In this document: in pieces, positions 28,058-42,903 of the stretch
How positions within the stretch are numbered: position 1 is the stretch's first letter
Layout of the letters: every line of letters begins with the position of its first letter
Assembly: GCF_029168945.1 (NCBI RefSeq)
Contig: NC_083601.1
Location: 39,995,660 to 40,059,659 of the forward strand
Source: Cannabis sativa
Lineage: Eukaryota; Streptophyta; Magnoliopsida; Rosales; Cannabaceae
Reading direction: 5' to 3'
Length of the DNA stretch: 64,000 bases
The notes under the pieces: generated by a model
The model's input: the letters and a program-made list of their open reading frames with translations, nothing else
The model's database searches: none
What the model was told of the DNA's origin: nothing
Made by a program: the position numbers and the translations under genes

Positions 28058-30929
28058 CAGCATTGCTTACGGCAAAGGCAAATGGTTGTTTTGGTTCTGA
28101 AAGTGGCACTGGTTCACTCTCCTGCTGCAATGATGCGACCACACTTGACATGGTGGGCCTATCTTCTGGATCTTCCTGGACACATAAAAGCCCAATACGT
28201 ATGCATTTTAAAATCTCTTGTTTTGTGCTTGATTCTATCACCAAAGGATCCACAAACTCCAGTTCTTTTCCTTCCTCCCATAATCTCCATGCCTGTCATG
28301 AATTGAACAAACAAGACAATTGTCACTTTTATAAAATTGTAGAAAACATAAAAGTACACCAAGAAAGAGAGAAAACAAATAATCATGATTAAGAAAATAT
28401 ACATATGAAAGGATTGTTTGAGCATGTTCTGTTAGGTATCCGCTATTCTTTTTCCCGCTGATTATCTCAAGCAGGATTACACCAAAGCTAAAAACATCAG
28501 TTTTTACAGAGAACATTCCTCCCATTGCATACTCTGGAGCCATGTACCCACTGTCACAAGAATTAAAGTTACTATTATGTTGATCTTGCAGTTTTTGGTA
28601 CCAAAATTTGGGCTTATGACTCAAAAGAGAGGAAGTCATGACATGAAAAAAGGCACACATACTATGTTCCAGCAACTCTTTTTGTGTTAGCTGTGTTTTG
28701 ATTTTCGTAAAATATCCTTGTCATTCCAAAGTCTGATATTTTGGCAACCATGTCTTGGTCCAAAAGTACATTGCTGGGCTTGAGATCCCTGTGAATAACT
28801 TTATGCCTGGAATCTTCATGAAGATAAAGAAGTCCCTTTGCAATTCCACTTATGATATTGTAGTAAGTCTCCCAATTGAGCAGGGATCGTCTTTCCAAAT
28901 CTGAAAATCAGGTATGCAAACAAATTATCATAGAATTCGAATTGAATGTTGTCATTATTTTTACATTTCTTGCTGAATAAACCAACCAAAGATGAAAAAG
29001 TCAAGGCTTCTGTTAGGCATAAACTCGTATAAAAGCAACTTCTCATCTTCCTCTATTCCCCATCCTACTAGTCTCACTAGGTTCCGGTGTTGAAGTTTGG
29101 CTATAAGCATAACCTTATTTTTAAACTCTTCTAAGCCCTGCCACGATTTCCTTGAAAGTCTTTTCACTGCTACTTCTTTCCCATTTGGCAATCCTCCCTG
29201 AAAAAGTTACAAAATCAGAAGCCAGAATTTGAGCAAATCAGAGTTAGAGCCAAAATACACACACAGAGATGACCTTGTAAACAGTGCCAAAACCACCTTG
29301 TCCAAGCTTATTGGAATCAGCAAAGTCGTCCGTAGCTACCCTTATAGTAGCTAAATCAAAGAAAGGCAGTTCTTCAGAAGTGACAAGGTTACCTTCTTCA
29401 GTAATAGTGACCGTTCTGGGCATAGTTAGGTCTTGTAACAGAGCACGTTCGCTTCTGTCATCTACTTAGACAAAAAATACTAATCAGTCATCTTGGCTAT
29501 ATTAGAATGGTAAACAAATTAGATCCTTTTACCTCTTTCTCTTCCTTTTCTTAGCCGAAAATAAACAGCCCAGTATCCACTGACAACGGCAAGTAGCAAA
29601 CTCAATGAGCAGGTAACCAGCACAATCTTCCAAATCTTCCATCTATTCCCTGTTTCTCAGTGGAATAACTTCCTTAAACCCCAAGTTATAATAATCAAGT
29701 TTTAAAATTATTTTGCTTTTCAGTGATCTAGGGACTGGCTTTAAGGCCATTTAAAGGGTAAACAGTAGCAAATATCCATATTCAGTTTGATTTAATACAC
29801 ACGTGTAGCTAGACCTTCTTATCTAAGATACACAACACAAGAAAATAGTACTACTAGTAGTACTAATTTGGATCCAAACACCTTAACATGACACGAATTT
29901 AGTCAATAAATACTTGATAATTCACCCCAAAAAAATAAATACACTAGACACAAATTAACATGCATAATCAATTAAAAAAATATGTGATAAAAATGAAATA
30001 AATATATACATAATAAACTAACTCGAATTATTTTCAAGTAAAGTAATCGTTACATTTGTTACATCAATTTTCGTAATAATTATTTCATTAAAAAAGTCTT
30101 AATTAAATAGACAAGTTGTAAATTATACCATTTTAGAATTGCTGTTGAAATGTTTACCTGTTGAAGATGGATAAATTAACAAAGGGCTCAAGGTGTCATT
30201 GTAGAAATGGTCCATCCCAAACCTTACATAACAGTTCCTACTCAAAACAATTCCACCTCGGCGAAATGAACAGCAAGCGTTAAGGTCTCCCAAGGCAGCA
30301 GCCAAACAGCTACTACATGATCTTGGAGGCATGTCCAAAGTACACTGTAGCATACCATAAACAGTTTCCTCTCTTGAAAATTCAATTTTCCCAGTAGCAA
30401 ACATGTTCTTAGAAGGAGTAAACGCAACCTCATCTGAGAGATTCTTCATCATATGCATCATAACTTTACTAAAACGAGTCCGGTCCACCGAAACGTTCTT
30501 GTCCTGCTCATTGCTCTTGGGGAACTTCCCTGTATAGACTTGCATAGTAGAAAAGAACATCTGGAAAGAGTAGCGAACTTGACAAAGTTCATACCATATA
30601 ATTGCATCTATACTCTTGCAGTTTCTGAAAATGTCTTGGCTTGCATCCTCCACGCATTTTCCACAGACGGTGGAGTTAACATCTCCTCTACAAAGGGATT
30701 GTCCGTAAACTTTATCAGAGCTATTATTTCCAATAGATGTATAGAAGTAGCCTGGGAGAGATCCATTAAGGGTTGTGTTTGAAGATAAGTGATCAAGAAG
30801 AGTCTTAAGGTTGGTTTCGAATTGGCTGTTGGGAGTGTAGTTTCCTTGGTCGGGTGAACAAAAGGTGTAAAGAGGGTGTGCATTAGAAAATGTAGAGATA
30901 ATTAAAACTAGTATAATAGTGGATATCAT
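28041..30929 (-). CDS. CRK-A2: cysteine-rich receptor-like kinase, 3' end supplied by an LTR
   Basis: Exons 30158-30929, 29533-29649, 29274-29461, 28987-29197, 28663-28900, 28403-28550 and 28041-28292, all GT-AG, give 641 aa. A signal peptide ([12 protein letters not shown]) is followed by two DUF26 domains with [13 protein letters not shown] and [13 protein letters not shown] and an intact CCSFRRGG block. One membrane segment follows in exon 2 ([15 protein letters not shown]). Kinase: [14 protein letters not shown] Lys371, HRD 466-468, DFG 486-488. Helix C reads EEFKNKV: the Glu that pairs with the VAVK lysine is Lys387, while the other three genes have Glu. ARIF after DFG is TRIF. The frame ends four codons into the retrotransposon LTR; the original tail is at 21082-21152. 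Helix-C and LTR changes make reduced or lost kinase activity plausible, but this is inference. Closest relative in the window is CRK-A1. Confidence 0.85.
28058..28062. repeat. Target-site duplication CAGCA, right copy
   Basis: Identical to 21153-21157 at the other side of the LTR retrotransposon. Confidence 0.85.
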
Positions 30930-32039
30930 TTGCTCAATGTCTCAAGCTTGTTACTTCCTCAAATTCTAAAGGAGCCGCCAGATGTAGAAGACTATATACT
31001 AAGGTCGATCGGTTTGATATTGTTTTCAAAATTATGCTTTAAAAGATGGAAACCAATCAATAACAGTTTCTATAGTTTTATTGAAAGAAAAAAGGTTTAG
31101 TTAATGTTTTCTAAAAATAAAGCTTTTTGACTAAAAAAAGTTAAGTAAAGAAAATAATAAATATATAGATTTATAAAAAAACAAAATTTTTAATTGTATA
31201 TAATAATTAATAAGATAAACTAATTTAATTAAAAACAACTTTTTGTTGTTCTTAAATTATTTTATTTTTACCATTGTTTTTAAAAAAGTTGTTTTCTAAA
31301 TAATACCGATAAGAATAATTATGTTTGAAAACAATTTTTAGTTATGGTGTTAATTAAAAAACCCTATCACCAAATATTTTAGCGTTTACAATTCCATACT
31401 AGCTGATTTTTCAACTTTGGAAATTAACAACTAGGTATTATGTACAATAGGTTATTTCGTAGAAATGGGCAGCAAAGTCATTAAAATACTATGAAAAAAA
31501 TATTAGAATATATTAGTAGTATCTAGCATTTTATATCGTTATCACAGTAGTGTCTTTTAATAATTTTCTAATTTGATTTAAAAGTTATTATTAAATATTG
31601 TTAATTAATTATAAAATGTTACCGATAAATATGATATTTTATAGCAATGTCCAAATACTAATCGTCATTTGACTTTACTATATTTTTGTTTGTATATTAC
31701 ACGAATGATCCAATTAAGTCCAGATTTATGAATCATTAAATGAAAGGGTTAGTTGAACTACGTTTGATTTTATTTTATAAAAGATTACAAGTTTTTGCAA
31801 ATAACGTCCTTATCATTTTCACATTTATTGATTCAATATGCACTGTTGATTATAAACTTATAAAGACCTTGATTTGGTAGTATTTGAATGAGTGGAATAA
31901 TTTAAGTCCATTTTGATAAATACTCTCATTTGGTAGTATTTGAAGAAGAGGAATATTTTGAATAGTATGATTTGAAAAATAAATGGTCCTAGCTAATGTC
32001 ATAAATTAAACCCTTAACTTTCCGTCACGAAGGATGAAA
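30930..32039. other. CRK-A2 upstream intergenic region
   Basis: AT-rich with no recognisable gene; it includes the CRK-A2 promoter. GATTTGGTAGTATTTGAA-like blocks repeat near 31870 and 31927. Confidence 0.5.
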
Positions 32040-32049
32040 AAAAAAAGAT

Positions 32050-32635
32050 AATATAGGAATTAAGATTCACGGTTAAAAATTAATATTTTATACTCTGTTA
32101 AATATATTAAAATTTGACACATCAACTAATTTAATTTATATTAAATATGTTAACTATTTTTATTGACTTTATTAGAGGTTTAATTTTTTTATAAATAAAA
32201 AATTAATTGATGTGTCAAATTTTAATTGGTTTAACACAGTATAAAATAGGGTTAATTTCAAAAATGCACAAAAATAACAAAAATACAGTTTTACGGAATT
32301 TTAAACATTTTTACGATTTTTTTTTAATTTTATTTACATAAAATACGGTCTTTTTATGTTGAAATTTTGTTCATTTGTTGTTAATTTTTTGTTATATGTA
32401 TGTTATTTTTTGTTGTTTTTTGTTGTTACTTTGATGTTATTTTGATGTTACTTTTATGTTGTTTTCTTATTGATTTTATGTTGTTTTCGTGTTATTTTTT
32501 GGAAAACTGTAAAAATGTAAAAAAAAATATTCTTTGAACGCAAAAATGTAAATATTTTACAAAAAATAGTGCCTTATGTAATTATTCCTATAAAATACCA
32601 CTTTTTAACAGGAAATCTTAATTTTGATTGTTAAT
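32050..32635. mobile_element. Foldback element split by a later MITE
   Basis: The left arm (about 32058-32175) reads AATTAAGATT..TTTTATACTCTGTTAAA..AAAATTTGACACATCAA. Its inverted partner is in two pieces: about 32190-32248, then 32598-32630 after the insertion. Removing 32249-32588 plus one TATAAAATA restores a continuous right arm. Outer borders are uncertain. Confidence 0.5.
32249..32588. mobile_element. Mutator-like MITE
   Basis: A 340-bp element flanked by TATAAAATA at 32240-32248 and 32589-32597 (9 bp). It begins GGGTTAATTTCAAAAATGC; the complement of its end begins GGAATAATTACATAAGGC, weak inverted repeats. The interior contains repeated TGTTATTTTGATGTT-type sequence. Confidence 0.65.
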
Positions 32636-32829
32636 ACTAGAGTACCTAATTATTTGTGAAAAATAGACTATTTAATTCTATTTTCCTTATTTTTTTTTAA
32701 AGAAAGTAACCTTTTAATAAGAAAGTTTCTTTTTCATCATTAATACTACTTTATTAAGTGATATGACTATTAGGGTTGGCTATCCTATCTATAGTATGCA
32801 AACTACTAAACATTCAAAAAAACTTGCTT

Positions 32830-33650
32830 TTACAATAGATGGTATGATCACGGACTTATAGTGAGGCTGTGAACAAGGTAATCGAAGTATTTGCTTGAAG
32901 ACTTGAGACCGCCTTTGCCTTCCAAAATCAAGGGGTGGCCTTGGTTTTCAAAAAACTCTTGAAATGAATCAAGCGTTGCTTGCCAAGTAGGGATGGGCTC
33001 TCCTCAATGAAGAGCAATCTATGTGTTGTAAAGTACTAAATGCTAAGTATCTAAGAGGAAAGCCATTCTTGGAGTACTCTTTTAAAAGTTCGCACTCTTG
33101 GTTTTGGAAGAATGTGGTGAAATCTAAAGAAATCTTGAAAAAATGTGCTTGTAAAATGATTTCTGATAGGAAAGAGACCAATATCTGGACAGACCTGCAG
33201 ATTCTACATGGCAAGGGGTTCTACCCTAAGGCCTTTACTCCCAACCCTTGGGGTGACCAAGGTTGCAAAGCTTCTTCTAGACAGCGGGGATTGGGACATT
33301 CCTAAACTCCGAACCGTCTTTGATTCAGAAACTATTTGTAACATCATTAAAGGGGGAAGACCTAGTGGCCTTGGTAAAGATAAGTGAGTTTAAACGAAAG
33401 AGTCAAATGGTAAATTCACTATAAAGTCTGCTTATCTGATCCACGCTTTAGAGAGATCCCCATATTGTGTTGTTGCCGCGGCACTGTGGAACAAACTCTA
33501 GAACTCAAACATTTTGGAGAGGCATAAAGTACTCTGGTGATGCATTCTTTCTGATGCCCTGCCTATTCGTGTCCTTCTAGCTCAGAGAATGAGTATTGAG
33601 GAGATCTCTTGCTCTCAAGTACCTGATGGTGCAATGGTACTGGACACACG
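32830..33650 (+). pseudogene. LINE (non-LTR retrotransposon) reverse transcriptase C-terminal remnant
   Basis: Across several frames the + strand reads NQALLAKWGWALLNEEQS, VLNAKYLRGKPFLEYSF, SSHSWFWKNVVKSKEIL and ETNIWTDLQI, and further on LWNKL and LSDALPIRVLLAQRM. This matches the C-terminal part of plant L1-type reverse transcriptases and the following zinc-binding (zf-RVT) region. Stops and frameshifts interrupt it, and the 5' part with the catalytic domain is absent. It is a 5'-truncated dead copy, typical of LINEs. Confidence 0.75.
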
Positions 33651-34461
33651 AAGAAAAAAACAGAAGGAAAGGAAAAAAATTATTTTATTTTTGAATTCTT
33701 TTATCAATTATTTTACTGATTTTAATTTTTGATTTTTTTTTTGTAATATTTAAATAATTAATATTTTATTGATCAATAAAAATTTATAATGTGTACGGAC
33801 ATTCCCATTAACACTTATTAGACCAAAATAAAATTAAAGTTTACTACCAAAACTTTGGTACAGGGTCGTGCTAAATTTGGTCAATACAACCAGGATATGA
33901 TCTTTTGCAAGACAGATAAGGATTGAGAAAGCCATTTCGCCAACCATTGGTTATGTCGTTATGACTCAAGAGAGAAGGTCAGTAAGTTTGACTTTTAACA
34001 TTCCTGTACCAATGAATAATAGGCTTTGACTTTGTGAATAACTGGGTCAATAGAATTGATTATTAAAATAGAATGGTTCATGAACCAGCGGAACCAATTT
34101 ACTAGCTAACCATGCATTTTTCTTAAAGTGTTCGTTCTTAATTCTTAATTTTAGGCAGTCTTTAATAACATTATTATTATTAAATTAAAAAATATAAGAT
34201 TCCAGTATATCTTATTTTAAAATATTAAAAATTGGACCTCAATACATATAATTTAATATAATAGCTTTTAGAGAATACTATTAACTAATCGTAACGCGAT
34301 ATGTCGAGAAAGTACTACACATCACTTATCCTTAATAAGAATCCTCAATACATAACAAGCCACAAGGTACTAGCTCCAAGTAACAATCTAAAACATTGAT
34401 ATTATATTGTTATAATTGTGTAGTTAATTAAGTACAGAGTTTGTATTAGTAATAGTAGTTG
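33651..34461. other. Intergenic region downstream of CRK-B2
   Basis: No gene recognised; includes the CRK-B2 3' untranslated region at its right end. Confidence 0.5.
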
Positions 34462-37062
<2,601 letters not shown>

Positions 37063-38461
37063 AACTGCCTTCTGATGATTGCTGAGAAAAACGAGATCAA
37101 CTTTATTATAGCTAAATATTTCTTCTACCGTATGTGTTAAAGGTACGTGTATGCATCTATTTAATTTTTAAATATTGGAAAATTCTTAGATACATTTAAG
37201 ATAACACTGTAGTAAATATATATCCACTTATTATAAACTATTTTATATATATGACGACACAAATATATTTTGTCAGACTTAAGATTTAAATAAGAGCATT
37301 AATTGCTATAAGGTACTAACGACTAACGACTGTGATTAGTTAAAAATATATCATTATCTAAAGAAAGCCGGAAATTGAGAACGAAATGAAAAAACAAGTC
37401 ATCAAAGCCTTTTCTCCCAGTCCCCCAAAAAAAAAAGTCATCAAAGCCTTTTCTGGTCCAAAACCATTTATTGAAGAACAAGTGGACAATTGGTTTTCGT
37501 AGAAAGTGCTTCTGCTTCCATTTTCAAAGTCAAGTCTTAAGCCTAACTTTTACAGAGTAATTCATTGGCTCTCGAATCAACTACCAAGGGTGCCTTCTGT
37601 TTTCTCTTCATCCTTTTTCTATTTTCGAAGTAACCCTGTGTCCATTTCAAAATAAATACATAAAGGAAAATTAGATTTGAGTGAAAATCTAATATAATCT
37701 AGTGGTGGACTCATAATTTAATATATTTGTTTTTAGAAGAATAATATAACATATTAAAAGAAAATTTATATAAATTTATATTATTATAACATCAAAGTAA
37801 ATTGTGATACTACAATTTTTTTAATCTAATTTTATTTTAATATTTTTGTTTAATTTTATTTTAATATTTTTGTTTAATTAAGAAGTTGATTATTTGGCTC
37901 CTTATCTAATTTTGATAATTTATCTACCTAAAAAATATGTTCTGAAAATTATTATTTAATTTATTAGTATTATTACTATTAAGAAAATTACATAATTTAT
38001 TATAGAAGACTATTTTAAGTTTTTATTTTATTTTTTTATAATGAAAATATTTTATAATTTTTCAGGAGTGTGTGTATGATACAAAGATTTAGAACATGTG
38101 TTGGAGGCTAAATTATATATAATACACGATCCGGACATGCTGCTTTTATCCTTTTGGCTGATCCTTGAAACAGACAAAATTGAGTGGGTCACCAGGAAAC
38201 TGCCTGGCATCCCATTCCCATTGGCCATTACCATATGTAATTTTGATTATAAAGCAACTCCGATTGGAACATCCAACAGCAGTCCCTTTCTTTTCTTCAT
38301 ACAGTATTTAATGCGTTATGTATATTGTAATTGTATACGTGAAACATGTGCTCTTTCTTTGAATTTATGTACTGCTTCCCAGTTCCCACTCAAGGTGTTT
38401 TAATCTAATATGTTTCCATTTCCAAACCCAACAAACAACTTCAAATAATATCATTTCAGTT
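37063..38461. other. Intergenic region between CRK-B2 and LpxD (divergent promoters)
   Basis: The two genes point away from each other, so both promoters should lie here. AT-rich, with a short direct repeat AAGTCATCAAAGCCTTTTCT at about 37397 and 37436. Nothing else is recognisable. Confidence 0.5.
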
Positions 38462-41400
38462 ATGGCACTGACACTGACAAGAATAGCTTCTGCATTTGGC
38501 TACTTCTCTACAATTCCTCGTCTCCTGTTCACCAACGCAGGTTCCCAACAATTACCGGCGATGTCTCTCTGCCGTTTTTACATTTTCCAACCTTTCTCCG
38601 CCGGCTCTGCTTCACCCGGTAAGCTATTGCGTTGCAGTTATCGCTTTCTTAAAATTATTTTAGGGTTCACCACGTGTTTGTGAAAATGCGTCTGAGGAAA
38701 TTCGCTCGCCCTTCCTCTCCTTTGCTGGCCAAACTCAATGCCAATAACCATTTGCCTTAAATGGTCACACATCAATTAACTAGCATTTTCAAATTCTCTG
38801 AATTTCAAGAATAGAGGATGGTGCTGGAGAAAATTATAGCGAGTTTCAAAGATGGCATAATGGTGGAGGTACTTTTCACAAGTCTGCCCAAATTGATCCG
38901 TCAGCAAGTGTAGACATTGGCGCCGTCGTTCATTCGAAAGCTGTTGTTGGTGCACACGTTCATATTGGATCAGGGGCTATTATTGGACCTTCAGTTACCA
39001 TTGGTCAGTCAACAAAGATAGGGTACACGCAATTTCTTCTTAGTGTTCTTTTCGGCTACAAGAAATGAACAATATCATTTGAACTTTTTCTTTCAACAAG
39101 TTCAATATTTCCATATATGCTTCTTTGTTCATGATAAAGTTGCTCCTTTTCTTAGGTACAATGTTGCACTTTCTAATTGCACTGTAGGTGATTTGTGCGT
39201 GATCCACAATGGAGTGTGCATTGGGCAAGATGGTAAGACATAACTAGTTAACTAAAAGCTTCACCCACTATCATGCGGTTAGTGGAATTTTTTTTAATTT
39301 TAGTAATTCAACAATTCCACCAATTGGTACAAACTCCAGTGTCATGCATATTGGTTTATATAGCATCCTTCATTGATATTTGTTTATGGTTTAGTGTTTC
39401 AAACGAGAGTTAAGAGCTATAGTAGGACAGCTATCATGTGTGGGATTGACTGGGTTGTTAGTAGTGATTTTTGGTTGGTAAACTGTTATATAAATGTAGA
39501 GTGGGGGTGAGAGAAGTGTGAATGTAGTGAGCTTTGAGCTCTAGGCAGGTTTCCCGGTCTCTCTAAGAACCACCTGGATATTTTCTATGCATCCACCCTA
39601 ATTTCAGCAATAAAATTCCTATCTTTAGCCTATGCTTTCCCTATTTTGGTGTTTCCCTGTTTACTATCATATCTCCATGTATACGGGCCAGTGTTGAAGT
39701 GCATTAATGTTCTTAATGTTTTTATTGCTAACGGGTGTTCATAATTTAGGAAGTGAGATCTGCTGCTACCACCAAAGGACTACTTTTTCAGCAAAAAATT
39801 GATTTGTTATGCTTGAGCCAGAGAATTTCGTTGTAGGACTATCTTATCAGCTTTACCAGTGTTGAAGTTCTTGAGTCTAGAAATTGTACCCAAGTCCGGG
39901 AAATCAGGAAACTAAACTCTTTCTAAATTATCTTGAACCTTATGTGGTAATATAAGAGTCATTATTATCTTTTTACATTGTAGGAGCTAACTATTAATTG
40001 CTGAAACTAATGTACTTGAAGCCATTTATAAGATGTTTACCATAGCTGCTGCTTCCTTGCTTGTGATATTGTACACCATATTTCACCTGCAGGCTTTGGG
40101 TTTCTTGTAGATGAACATGGAAATATGTTAAAGAAACCTCAAGTTAGTGCTGCTTCTTCCATGTTTATACTCGATTATCCTATTTCTTTAATTTTGGGCA
40201 CTTCTTCATTATGCTTAAAGTACTTCTCTCCTTGACCGCACATATGATGAGGTCATGTGATTGCAGACAACAGACTGGCTGGTCGGGCTGTGATACTAAA
40301 TCAAATTGCAAAATATAATTATAAGTTTTATTTGTTTCCTTATTCTCAACAGCATTTATTAAGTTTTAATGGTCAAATTATATGGTTCAATGCTTAGATC
40401 ATAAATTGAAATGTCCTATGATTTTCCTTTCTCTCTTCTTCTGCTTACAAAAAATCCGATAGATGCTAAATGCTAGGATAGGTAGCAACGTGGAGATTGG
40501 TGCTAACTCATGCATTGACAGAGGCAGGTAAGACCTGTATTTTTTTTCATACCATATCTGGACCGTTTCTCTTCTTCATCCTTTTTTTACTAACTATACC
40601 ACCGTGCTGTTGTGCAGCTGGAGAGATACGGTTGTAGGAGATCACTCAAAGATAGATAATTTAGTTCAGGTTGGGATTTGCTTTCTTGTAGATTGTGAAT
40701 TGAGAATTCTAGTATTGGTGACTGCAATCTGATTACTTTTTCAGATAGCTCACAATGTAGTTATTGGAAAATGCTGCATGCTGTGTGGCCAAGTTGGAAT
40801 TGCGGGTTCTGTAACGTAAGTAATGATGATTTTACTGTAGATTCTGTTAATATCCTACCAACATGACATCAAGAACTTGGTCAAGCTTTCAAAACATCTA
40901 CAAGTTTGATTGGCTGTTTCACGTTTTCTTTACTATAGAGTTGGAGACTACGTGACCATGGGGGGAAGAGTCTTAGTTCGAGATCATGTCTCTATTGCTT
41001 CAAAGGTATTCAAGTCATTCTTACTATCTCCCAAGTCTATTCTTTTTACTCAGAGAACGTGTAAAGCTTTCAAATGTTTCATCTTATCATGCTTGCTATG
41101 GCCACATCACTATTGCAGGTCCGTTTGGCAGGTGCAAGCTGTGTTACTAAGCACATTACAGAACCTGGGGACTATGGTGGCTTTCCAGCGGTAAGTATTT
41201 TATATGTAACATAAGTACTTTGGTGACAGAGAACTAGTAAGCCAATTTCATTCACAATATGTAAACAAGCCACTTTAATTAAGATATGTTTTCTCTCGTT
41301 TTGAAAATAGAAAATTGGCCGCTGAGAACAATTCACTATCTCAGGCTTTAATGTCAATTTAACATACCAGAAAGCACTAATCACTATGCACCATCAACAA

Positions 41401-41818
41401 ATTATCTAAAGTTTCTTCTATAGAAAGTCCCTTTTGCTATTCTATCAGCATTAATTTTAATCCAGTGAGGCAACATTGATGCTTAGCGAAATAGAAATGT
41501 AAAAGAGAAGAGTATTGCTATTTGAGATGTTTACCTTACGAGAGGTTAGTAGTTTTTATACTAGTTTTTAAATTAAAAACTCTAGTGATCTTTATCATTT
41601 TTCAAAGAGAAGCCTTTCAGAGTATTTCTTTCTTTCATATTTCAAAAACAAAATTTATATAAAAAAAAGGGCAAAATATGCTCAAACCCAATTCACTGCA
41701 TCATATATTCTAATTATGTACGTTACAATGCTTAAAATTGACTGTGTAGGTTCCTATTCATGAATGGCGAAGACAAGTTATTATGCACCGTCTAGCAGTG
41801 AAGAAAAAAAACCCATAA
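38462..41818 (+). CDS. LPXD: LpxD-type UDP-3-O-acylglucosamine N-acyltransferase
   Basis: Predicted acyl-ACP-dependent N-acyltransferase of the plant lipid A-like pathway, which acts in mitochondria. Ten exons: 38462-38618, 38815-39022, 39156-39232, 40093-40142, 40463-40527, 40618-40669, 40745-40815, 40939-41005, 41119-41190 and 41750-41818, giving 295 aa, close to what I recall for plant LpxD (about 300). Exon 1 encodes a Ser/Arg-rich, acid-poor N-terminus suited to mitochondrial import. The rest is left-handed beta-helix hexapeptide repeats: SAQIDPSASVDIGAVVH, VVGAHVHIGSGAIIGPSV, RIGSNVEIGANSCIDRG and KIDNLVQIAHNVVIG. His206 in IAHN aligns with the catalytic His of bacterial LpxD. GGFPAVPIHEWRRQ closes the helix. 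The bacterial N-terminal uridine-binding domain is much reduced. Exon borders were set by GT-AG and frame. It stands alone and is not part of an operon-like cluster. Confidence 0.9.
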
Positions 41819-42903
41819 GCAAACTTTGGTAGGAACTTTTTAGTTTTTATCTTCCATTTGTTTGCATGAAGAAAATTTCTCTAATTACAATGTTTGTGTA
41901 AAAGCTTTGGAAGCATATTTATAACTATACCTTATAGCTCATCACTAAAAAAGAAAATACAGGTGACCAGCATATCCAATTTTGGTGTGGAAATACATTG
42001 TTATTTTTTTTAATATATTGGGAATTGGAATCTCCTATATCTATTTTTCCACACTTAATTACTTCAACTAGCTATTAAATTATATTAAAGTCCAACATTG
42101 GCTTCCCTGAACAGTTCACAAGTAGATGCAGTATGATCGATGATAGTGTATTTGAAAAATATAAGAAAAAAGTAAACTAAGGGAAACTAATACTAAGTTA
42201 AGATTCAACATTCATGATTATCCCTAAAAAAAAAAAAAAGAAGAGAGAACATACGTCTAATTATGAAGTGGTAATTTATTATAATGTCATTTGTACTCTA
42301 AATAAAAATTAGAAATTAACCCGGAAAAAAATAGAAATTATCCAGTTATCATGATATATATGTAACCAAAATAATTGGTAGATGAAACTACTACTACCTT
42401 ATGTCACTTATGAAAGCATTTAATACGATAACCAAATGATGATACGATTACTTTACAAAAGATAGACTCAATTTGAATAAGTTCATCTCGACAAATTTCA
42501 TTTATTTTCTTCAACATTTTTATAAACCAGATTATAATTTAACTAATTTTTACATATTTCTAGTTCTTGATGCAATTGTGATCAATATTCGAGTTAATTG
42601 ATCAAAATTTACTACACTAGTTAACGAATAGATGATAAAATTTAAATTAGATGTAAAAGAGAAACTTTAATTAAACAATAAGTAAGTGATTTGTGATTTT
42701 TCACCTCATGTTCAGAAACATCTTTAATTCTTTATCACTATCCACCGTAAAATAAAGTCTGATCGAAGTTAGAAATTATATATAATAATATATAGCTATT
42801 TAAAAAAATTACAAAGTGAATGCATATTAGAGAGCAAATGAAACAAATTAATTGAAACCCAATTTATAAATACAAAAGAGAGAAAGAAAAAGGTGGAAAA
42901 TGA
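41819..42903. other. Intergenic region (convergent 3' ends)
   Basis: Lies between the LpxD stop and the stop of the NHL gene on the other strand. AT-rich with a poly-A tract near 42226; no gene recognised. Confidence 0.5.
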
